Shown here in pieces: positions 56,701-64,000 of a stretch of 64,000 bases of DNA. The notes beneath the pieces were generated by a model. It was not told the DNA's origin. It searched no databases and saw only the letters and a program-made list of their open reading frames with translations. The position numbers were made by a program, and so were the translations under genes. The DNA comes from Tiliqua scincoides (taxonomy: Eukaryota > Chordata > Lepidosauria > Squamata > Scincidae), in NCBI RefSeq assembly GCF_035046505.1, contig NC_089830.1:9414315-9478314 (forward strand). Direction: 5' to 3'. The stretch's first letter is position 1, and each line of letters begins with the position of its first letter.

Positions 56701-59700
56701 GACGATGACAACAAATGCCCCAGGTGGCACCATGCCAGGGGAAAGTGCTGTGACCCTTCCCCCCACTGCCATTTTTTTCTTTTTCGGGCCTGTTTCCCTG
56801 TTTTTTCAGGGCTGGGGAGGCTGCCCATGGCTTCCCCGTCCCCCAGAAGGCCTTCCGAGGCCTTCGGAATGCCAGAAAACAACACTTCTAGCTTTCCATA
56901 AAAACTGGAAATGTTTTTTGGACAGGAGGGGCAGCATTTTGCAGTCCTGGGCCCCTGGATGGCACCAGGGCCAGGTCCGCAATTGTTGGGTGGCACTCAA
57001 AAATGCACACCTGCGGTCTGAAGTGATGCTGTCATTTTATTCTTTTGCTTGTGAAGGCTGGGCCTCAAAGCTCCATATCAGACTTGGAGGTGGAGCCCCA
57101 AACCACCAAGATGTTTGACCCTCTATCACAGTGGTATTCAGACTGGGGTGTTGCGCCTCTGCCCCCTTAAGGGGCGGGGGCAGGGGGGAAGGCAGTGACG
57201 CGATCGCTAATGGGGCTGCAGGGACTGGGATGTACTCGCCAGTCCCTGCAGCAGCCTTCCCGGGGTGCGGGGAGCCCTGTGTGAACGCCTGCAGGGCTCC
57301 CCAGCTGGTTCAAAGTGAAAGTAGAGCGATTGCACTCCACTTCTGGTTTTGTGTAGGGTTCCCTGCACCCCCAGAACAATGCTTCAGGGGCTGGTGAGTG
57401 CATCCCACTCCCTGCGGCCCCCCTGAGTGGGGCAATCCTGGGGATCCTGTCACTGCCTTCCCCCCGCCCCCGCTGCCTCCCTCCCCTCCCTTGCAAGAAC
57501 TTACTGTGCTTTTCAAACTCCCAGAGACTTTGAAAACTGCAAAGCGATAGAGCTGCAATGTGTGCTTTGAGCATGCCCCCAGTCTGCCACTTCCTTCCCC
57601 ACCTCTGAATCATCATATCTCTGCTTAATCGGAATGGAATTCTGTTTCAGAGCAGAACTATGGAGGGTTAGGAGCTACACGAAGCATGGAAATGCTGCCT
57701 TCCCCCTGCTCACAGTTGCTGAACATGCACACCTTGTGACATTCCCCCATGGTCAACATGCTGCAGTCTGTGCTCCTGTATTGTGCCACCTTTTGCTTGG
57801 CGAATCGGGCATTGCTATGGCAACGGCCTTGTCAGGAGGCTGCAGTTAATGCACTAGGCTGAGGCTGTGATGCTTGCTCTCATTTCTATCGATGGCAAGA
57901 GATACAAGGGGCCTGCTTGCAGTACTGCTGGTCTCTGAGGGCCTTGTGCCTAGAGGTATTGCTTCCTGCTGTTCTTCCAAGCATCCACTGGGCTGCCTGG
58001 GGTAACAGTAGCACCAAAACTGGTTTGGGTCTAATGGCTGATTGTCCATACAGGTGCCACAGAAGTGTATGCCTTCCTGAGGGCTTGGCCTCCGATCCTG
58101 TAAGAATAAGCCACTGCTGAACTGGGGGGAGATATGGTTCCCAGAAAAATTGACCCACAGAGCCAGTTACCAACATGGAATTTGCTGAATTCACCTATAT
58201 TAACAGTGTTGTACTTGACTTATTTAGAATTACTAGATCAGTGACTCTCAAAGTGTGCTGCTTGAAGCCCTGAGGCTCAACCCCTTCAGGGGCTTCATGA
58301 GCACACCACAAGTGGCTACTATCTGCTCCCTGCCCAGTTAGTCCATCCGTCTCTCCTGCCTTCCCTTTTCATTGCTCTCCTTCCTCATTTTCCGGCTCTT
58401 TGTTGGTATTCGGCATTGAGTTCAGTGCTGTGCCACTCCATGCATGCACCGGCACTCTGGGGCTCTCCCAGACTTCATGCATGTGCTGGTGAGGCTCCCC
58501 AAGACTCCTTTGAGGAGTGTAAAGAGCTCAGGAAAAAGTTTGACAACTGCTGCTTTAGATTATTTTCTGTAAAAGCACCTTCTTGTCAACATGTTACTGT
58601 AGATTAAACCATGAACATTACAATGTCAGTCCTTGGTCTATGTGACAATTTAGATCAAACTTCTCTGTTTCAGGGTTCAAGTTTCAGGGTAGGCTTTTTC
58701 AGGGATTGGTCCCAGGATCTTCTGCATGCAAAGGAAGGGGTCTATCACTGAGCTAGAGCAGGGGTGTCAAACTTGCTTCATATAGTGGGCCAAATAGCAT
58801 TAGTGGTTCCTGCTGAGGGCCAGAAGTGACATCATTAAGCAGGAACTGACTGATGATGTCACTTCTAGCAAACGATGGCCAGAAATAAGCACTTTGTTCT
58901 CACAGAGAAGCTCATTAGCTGCAAGTGACAGAAGAGAAAATGTGCAAGTCATAATTTCAAGATATGAGAGAACCCAATTATCATGCTTGGAGAGCCCAAT
59001 TACCATGAGGACTGGATAAATTGCTTCTGGGGCCACATCCAGTTTGCAGGCCTTATGTTTGACACCCCTGACCTAGAGTATTTAGCACAACATTGCAACA
59101 GTGGGGGGGGGGGAATATACAGTGTCCTGAGTGTGGGTACAATAGAATGACTGAAGTACATTAATGAGGCAAGACAGATGATCTCCTGCCTCAAGGTTAC
59201 ACACTGAGGGCAGAGTTAATGTTGATTGGTTTGCTTGTGTTATTGAAAGGGATGACAACTTATGCAGGATTTATTTTATGTGGCGTTACTTTGCATGATT
59301 TAGTTCTGGTCTGTTGTTTGTTCTTCAGAATTCACACTGTGGAATCTCGGGCATTCTCTACCCTCCAGAGCCTGCGCTTCTTGGACCTGAGTTATAACCA
59401 CTTGGCCACCATCCACCCGGATGCTTTTAGCTCTAGGAACAACTCTATCCGGGAGCTGAACCTTAGTCATTCATTATACAATTCCTCTGCTATCCACCCT
59501 TTGGCAGCTGCCCTTGCCCAAGGTGGCTTCCAGAACCTCTCCAAGCTAGAGCTCACCAGCAATGAGATCGTCTACTTGCCACTGGGCATGTTGACCAGCC
59601 TTTCCAAACTGGAGCATTTGGACTTGAGGAATAACTCCTTGGTGGACATCAAAAACTCCACTTTTGCTGGCCTCGATCTTAAGTACCTTGATCTGACATT

Positions 59701-60160
59701 GAATGCCTTCAAGACTCTGAAGAGTGAAGCCCTGTCTGTCCTTGGGAGGCAACCACACCTCCACCTGTTCCTGAAAGACAATCCATTTGTGTGCAATTGT
59801 GACATTGAAGACCTGGTGAGCTGGCTGAACCAAAGTCAGAGCGTGATGGACGTGGAGAAACTGACCTGCGTCTTCCCTTCCCATCTGAAGAATGCCTCCC
59901 TGGTGGACCTGACTGGGACAGAGCTGGAATGCCACTCCAGCCAAAGTGGGCAACGTGCTCTTCAGACCTCCTATGCTGCCTTAGGTGTGATCCTGGGAAT
60001 CATTGGTGTCATTTTCCTCTTTGTGCTTTACTTGAACCGTAAAGGCATCAAAACATGGGTGAACAGCGTACGGGATACCTGCCGTAATCTGATGGAGGAG
60101 TACCACTATCATTACGAGAAGGACTCAGAACGGCACATCACACCAGCCCTGGACATATGA
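53464..60160 (+). CDS. Trophoblast glycoprotein-like LRR membrane protein (TPBG/WAIF family), 2 coding exons
   Basis: Coding exons 53464-53741 and 59329-60160 join in phase 2 (AG+A, Arg93) to give 369 aa. TPBG-family proteins are cell-surface LRR glycoproteins; TPBG/5T4 (WAIF1) dampens Wnt/beta-catenin signalling through LRP6. Visible in order: a signal peptide (residues 1 to about 27), an LRRNT cap (CPVPCEC...C, 29-44), LRRs with LxxLxLxxN spacing, a family-typical spacer, an LRRCT cap (CNC...C...C), one membrane helix (about 308-328), then NRKGIKTW and EYHYHYE in a 41-residue tail. The motifs LYLNRKGIK and YHYxYE are diagnostic of TPBG and TPBGL. There are eight N-glycosylation sequons after Arg93. 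The remembered mammalian TPBG and TPBGL coding regions are not split, so this may be a third paralogue. The ATG at 53464 directly precedes the signal peptide. Confidence 0.9.
53961..54301 (-). mobile_element. hAT family A in the TPBG-like intron, perfect 8-bp duplication
   Basis: Ends GTGGCATCACTAGGGT and ACCCTAGTGATGCCACTG, flanked by ttaaataa at 53953-53960 and 54302-54309. The core is reversed relative to the copy at 15000. It is 341 bp. Confidence 0.92.
54590..54679. mobile_element. 90-bp palindromic MITE with TTA duplication
   Basis: CAGCCCAATCCTATCC...CTTAGGATGGGGCTG, flanked by TTA (54587-54589 and 54680-54682). It is the cleanest single copy and defines the unit as 90 bp. Confidence 0.85.
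54794..55095 (+). repeat. tRNA-derived SINE with LINE-type tail
   Basis: The head gaggtgtagctcagtgacag and agagcacctggtttgcatgc is tRNA-like with a recognisable A box; the B box is degraded. A LINE-type tail follows (tcaacaaaaagctcacaaag, ggctccctgtcccaaaaggg). Confidence 0.65.
55096..58240. other. TPBG-like intron, middle part, no exon seen
   Basis: Contains a hAT right end near 55772-55790 (aggttggggaccactg) and a hAT-like left end at 57127 (cagtggtattcagactgggg). A CpG-rich stretch lies at 57160-57490, with no evidence of a promoter or exon. Open frames here match no family I know. Confidence 0.45.
58242..58554. mobile_element. Short hAT-like element
   Basis: Ends cagtgactctcaaagtgtgc and aaagtttgacaactgctg are inverted relatives. 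The 8-bp flanks match only partly. Confidence 0.5.
58759..59070 (+). mobile_element. hAT element, family D, near-perfect duplication
   Basis: Ends CAGGGGTGTCAAAC and GTTTGACACCCCTG, flanked by agctagag (58751-58758) and acctagag (59071-59078), 7 of 8 matching. It ends 258 bp before the TPBG-like exon 2. A minus-strand SINE B-box remnant lies just upstream (58690-58757). Confidence 0.88.
59329..60160 (+). CDS. TPBG-like coding exon 2
   Basis: The acceptor is ttgttcttcag, ending at 59328. The exon encodes IHTVESRAF through the remaining LRRs, LRRCT cap, membrane helix and cytosolic tail ending TPALDI, with the stop at 60158-60160. Confidence 0.93.
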
Positions 60161-61185
60161 TCCCATTTGTCTCTTTGGGAGGCTTTTCAAATGTTCATTT
60201 TTATTTGCTCATTTCTGTCAGGGACTGGTGGCGTCCATCTTTTTTTTTTTTTTCAGGACAGAGTCATGCCTTCACCATTATACAAGCAAGCCTTTTCTGA
60301 GAAAGATGTGCCTGTGAGGAGAAGTGGAGAGTTTAAGGAATCCTCCTCACAACCGCTCTGTGGGAGGGTCAACTAAATCGTCGTACTGACAAACAAACCT
60401 GGAAAAATGTTTTAACATTCTAAGTGCCAGTTCTGTACAAGGTTGAAAGGGAATGTCAACATTCAGATGTGCCATGATCAGATGGCTCTTGGGGGGGGGG
60501 GCAGGCAGGCATCTGGAATTTTTCCATCCTTAACTATCCCAGAGACCATTTTTTGTCTTGTTTCAACAGGCCTGTCATCAGGCCTGACAGATAATCATCT
60601 GTCTCCTGCATTGTAGAACTGGTTCCTGGAAATCTGTGGTGCTTAAGTCAGCCACGCCAAATAGCTTTGGTCTCCCTTTTATAGAAAGGAGGTGTGGGCG
60701 GACGGGATGGGACACAAGGTCAGATTAAAACTGGGAGTGCATTTCTATCCTACCTCCCCCCCCCCAGTCAATTCAGCCATACCAGAAAGGCAATGCTGTA
60801 TCTAGTGGGAGGGGGCAGGTTGGAAGGCTTTGGAGGGGAATGGGGAATTATACCTCTCCATAAGCATCCTACTGCACCATGGGTCTCCTCAAACCTGTGC
60901 CAGCTCTGTAGCTAGCACAAGTCCAAGGATAAGAAAGGAGGTGAGGAGGCAAAGGATAGGATCTTGCGTAGTGTCATTGCCCCTGAATCCACCCCTCCCG
61001 CTATTTCCCTGCCTCCATTTGCCTCCCCTCCCTGCACCCACCACTACCTTATCTGGTCCAGCAGGTGTGGCGGTGTCTGGTGGTAGGAGTGCTACCGCCT
61101 GTTGTGACATCACTTGCAAAATGGCTGTGGCTAGAACATTGTGCAGTTCATCAGCAGCTCGCCACTAAACAATTCAGGCCCAGCA
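60161..61185. other. TPBG-like 3' flank, no further gene seen
   Basis: Likely 3' UTR followed by flank. It contains a T run (60239-60254) and G and C runs (60490, 60757). No coding exon is recognised. Confidence 0.45.
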
Positions 61186-61189
61186 GAAT

Positions 61190-61325
61190 GGGGGTGTGTG
61201 TTACAGCTCGGTGATAGGGCACCAGCTTTCCATAGTCACAGTCACTCATTTGTCCCTAGGGTCTCCAGGTAGAGCTGGGTGATACTGAGCTAGACAGGCC
61301 AATGGTCTGATTCCATATAAGGTAC
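61190..61325 (+). repeat. tRNA-derived SINE
   Basis: The head gttacagctcggtgataggg and tail tgatactgagctagacaggc...ggtctgattccatataaggt give the full layout of a dispersed tRNA-derived SINE. Confidence 0.65.
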
Positions 61326-62039
61326 CTTTATATACTCAGCAGGTGTTATGTGATGATGCCCCCAAAGTGCTGGGAGGGGCACTGATCTGGTAGAACCACC
61401 ATTGATCTGGTGGTTACCAAAATCATCCAAGGCAATTCCTTGAGTGACTTTGCTCAGTCTGGAGGGGTCTCTTAAGCTACTGCTTGACAATCCATGTTGT
61501 AGGCAACTCTTTTGATGATGAACCTACTTACTCTCCCTGTGGAATGGCCTCTTGGGTTCTTGGCATGGTTTGATCTTGCATCACTTACCCCAGGAAGAGC
61601 CAGTGGCCAGGTGGATAACCAGATTGGAGCCCTTCATCTCTAGCCTAGTTCCAGCCTGACTTAAACAATTGTGGGGGATCAATTAATTCCGGGCTTTGTT
61701 AGATGAAAGGTTGACAACAGGAGAGCCTTCTGAAAAGGGGGTAGGAGAGAGGGGTGTGTGGGAAATGTTTGCAGTATTGTAACCCAGATCACCCCCTGTT
61801 GGGTTTGAAAAGTTTTATGGCCTTTAAGTAGCTGTCCAGACTTTGCAGATCAAAGGCTGAGATATGGACAGCCGAGCTCTTCCTACTCATGCAAAGGGGC
61901 TCTTTGACAGGGTTTTTAAGAGACTTGTAAGATATTTCAGGATAAAATTACTAAATTTGTATTAGTATGTGAATGGTGGGGGTGGAATATTCTACTCTTT
62001 CTTGATTCCAATATGTTCATTTGCATTACATGATCACAG
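61326..62039. other. Intergenic, no gene seen
   Basis: No repeat or exon recognised. Confidence 0.4.
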
Positions 62040-62138
62040 TGAGTAAAACTGCAGTCCTATAACTTGAGGAGTAGTCCCACTGAACTTGGCGGAGCTTATT
62101 TCTGAGTAAACATGCATGGGATTGCTCTGCATGTGACT
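62040..62138. repeat. 90-bp MITE, diverged
   Basis: Core tagtcccactgaacttggcg and ctgagtaaacatgcatggga of the MITE unit. Confidence 0.65.
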
Positions 62139-62274
62139 TACACCCCAACCCACTGCAACTCCCCTTGCAGAAATGCAACACCATCACCACAGGGTCCACT
62201 GCATCCTATGGCAGAGTTTTGACTTCAGGAGCCTCCTCAGGGAAAGGAACATTTTGTTTACTTTTCCCAGGGTA

Positions 62275-62408
62275 AGTCCTGGGTGTAAGTCCTATCTGGT
62301 GTGCTCCCTGGGGCATTTGGTGGGCCACTGTGAGATACAGGAAGCTGGACTAGATGGGCCTATGGCCTGATCCAGTGGGGCTGTTCTTAATGTTCTTATA
62401 TTCTTATG
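62275..62408 (+). repeat. CR1 3' end with octamer tail
   Basis: tctggtgtgctccctggggc to gatccagtggggctgttctt, followed by repeats of the type aatgttcttatattcttatg. Confidence 0.85.
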
Positions 62409-62409
62409 T

Positions 62410-63770
62410 CCCTGAGGGTCCAGTAGGTCAACTTGGACCTGCAGCAGTGATATCACTGACACAAGTCCATGTTGACCTGTAAAAGTGGATCAGGCCCTGG
62501 AAGGAAGTCGGAAGTTGCTGCCACTACTTAATCTGCCCTGTCATCACCCCGTTCTGCCCCCTCCCTGCCTCCCTCCTGACCCCTGTGCAGCCTTACCCTG
62601 AGGTGGTGGGTGTCTAGCATCTGTTTCTACACAGACCTGGCTGCTTGTTGCTCCCAGCGGCAGCCAGGCCCTGATCTCTAATGAAGTAGTGTTTACAACA
62701 ACCAAGCGGCAGTGCCCTGTGGTCCCTGTTGCAGTGGATCTGAGCACAATTTTCCAAATTGTGAAGTGCCACTACAAGCACTACCATTCTGTATGACATA
62801 AGGAGTGAATTCATTTGTCCATCACATCCATTGTGTCAGTTCTCATTGACAGGACTTTTACATGGGCTCAGGCAGGGATCTTTCCCCATCTCTGGTACCT
62901 GCAGACCTCAAAGATTAGATCTGGGACCTTTTGCGCATGGAGCAGGTACTCTCCTGAAATGCTGTCAGTGACAGCAGAAGAGATGAGGCAGGAAGGCACA
63001 CCAATGAGTTGCCTATACTACAGAATAGGCCTGGATTCTCCAGAAATCAGCGTCCTCTCCAGGTGATTATGGAAAACAATCCTGGAGATTTTATGGGACC
63101 TCTGTGATTAAATTGCATTATATTATGTGAGGGGGAGGGAGCAGCTCTCCAGTTATGGAGTCAAAGATGGCAGCTCTAAAAAAGCAATTGTGAAGGAAAA
63201 ATCTTGGGGAATCTTGTTCTCTCTCCAATATTCCAGACTCCTTCCCCTAAATGTTTGGTTTTCATTTTTTAAAGTAAATCTGTGTGGAATATGTGGGAAA
63301 ATGCTCAGGCCCCACGTCTCCGTAAGTAATTTGCTCTGGCAGAAGGCATTGTGATGACTGGAGGGCAGGTGACAGACTGTTTTTCTTTTTATTGAAATTA
63401 TTTAATAAAACAAGCATTGAACATGTGTTTTGGTTTTATGCTTTATATTGATGTATGATTCTGCTTCTTCCAAAATACCCTTAGATACCCCCCCAATATA
63501 CCCCCCCAATATACCCTTAGACCTCACAGTTACTACCACAAAGATTCTGACAATGTGGAGAGTTGGGGAAGTTGTATGACTAAGAACCTCCAGGGGCATA
63601 GCCATGCAAGCCTGTGACAGCTTGAACAACAAGGGGTCTTGTGCAGGGTGAACAGATACTATGGAGGACAGAGTGCCTATACCTTTAACAGTTGGAGAGA
63701 GGAGGGAATTTTGGCAGGTGCAGCTCAACATGGAAGGGTTTGAAAAGCTGCACCTGCTGAAATTCCCTCT
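62410..63770. other. Intergenic, no gene seen
   Basis: A SINE B-box remnant on the minus strand lies near 62890-62950, and a small direct repeat of ccccccaatatacc lies near 63488-63515. No exon is recognised. Confidence 0.4.
63404..63409 (+). promoter_or_regulatory. Candidate distal poly(A) signal
   Basis: An AATAAA hexamer lies about 3.2 kb after the TPBG-like stop. No earlier canonical plus-strand hexamer was seen in 60161-63400. A 3' UTR this long is possible but unproven. Confidence 0.2.
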
Positions 63771-63778
63771 TCTATACC

Positions 63779-64000
63779 AGGGGTCTCTAAACTTTTTGAC
63801 CAAAGGGCTGCATCAAATATCTGGCACAGTGTTGAGGACTGGAAAAAAATTAAATATAAAATTTAAATAAATACGTTAGATGTAACTTAGATGAATGAAT
63901 AAGTGAGTGGGCTCAAATGTCCAGGACTTCTCCAAGAATTACACAGCCCAAGAAATAGCGCACACACTTAAATGGACCCCCATTCCCCACCCCCTCAAGC
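63779..64000 (+). mobile_element. hAT element, left end, cut by the window edge
   Basis: Starts CAGGGGTCTCTAAACTTTTT with ggctgcatcaaatatctggc, related to family C at 22491. The right end lies beyond the window. Confidence 0.6.

Noticed and set aside
57167-57616. CpG-rich region with open frames in the TPBG-like intron, possible internal promoter or exon
   Set aside because: The open frames resemble nothing, no convincing splice pair joins the gene, and the frame of the flanking exons is complete without it. It starts at a hAT-like end, so it is probably repeat-derived.
1-64000. CRISPR arrays, bacterial operons or a prokaryotic mobile island
   Set aside because: Spliced vertebrate genes and vertebrate repeats run throughout; tandem repeats seen are microsatellites and MITE arrays without spacer structure.

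Overview
This is a vertebrate nuclear genomic window with long introns, no operons and a very high density of interspersed repeats. The repeat mix points to a squamate reptile, most likely a lizard. It includes CR1-type LINEs with octamer 3' tails, tRNA-derived SINEs, several non-autonomous hAT families with 8-bp target duplications, and more than twenty copies of a ~90-bp palindromic MITE with ends like CAGCCCAATCCTA. I cannot name the species.

Three host genes are supported by exon-by-exon splice and reading-frame agreement. (1) RHBDL2, a rhomboid intramembrane protease, lies on the minus strand (coding 11591 down to 5929, seven coding exons, 297 aa). A probable non-coding first exon sits in a GC-rich block near 13283-13480. 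(2) TMEM222, a DUF778/RTE1-family membrane protein, lies on the plus strand (19864-29727, six exons, 190 aa). Its CpG-rich promoter carries a perfect NRF1-type site. (3) A trophoblast-glycoprotein (TPBG/5T4/WAIF)-family leucine-rich-repeat membrane protein lies on the plus strand (53464-60160, two coding exons, 369 aa). The remembered mammalian TPBG has an unsplit coding region, so this two-exon gene may be a separate paralogue. RHBDL2 and TMEM222 are divergently arranged about 6.4 kb apart. TMEM222 and the TPBG-like gene are co-oriented and separated by about 24 kb of repeats.

Layout: 1-5.6 kb holds repeats only. 5.6-13.5 kb is RHBDL2. 13.5-19.7 kb is repeat-rich and includes a TG-rich minisatellite hit twice by the same retroposon. 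19.7-29.7 kb is TMEM222, with a possible 3' UTR to about 31.8-32.8 kb. 32.8-52 kb is a repeat graveyard, including a three-level nest (a hAT element split by a LINE, itself split by a solo ERV LTR), with target-site duplications perfect for the inner two levels and 6 of 8 for the outer. 52-60.2 kb is the TPBG-like gene, with a 5.6-kb intron. 60.2-64 kb is its 3' flank plus repeats.

The three products have no obvious shared pathway: a plasma-membrane protease, an endomembrane protein, and a cell-surface LRR protein whose relatives modulate Wnt signalling. I see no CRISPR array, functional tRNA or rRNA gene. The most interesting items are the split TPBG-family gene, the His/Cys motif pair in TMEM222, the 93-bp tandem MITE array beside RHBDL2 exon 1, and the dated nested insertions.
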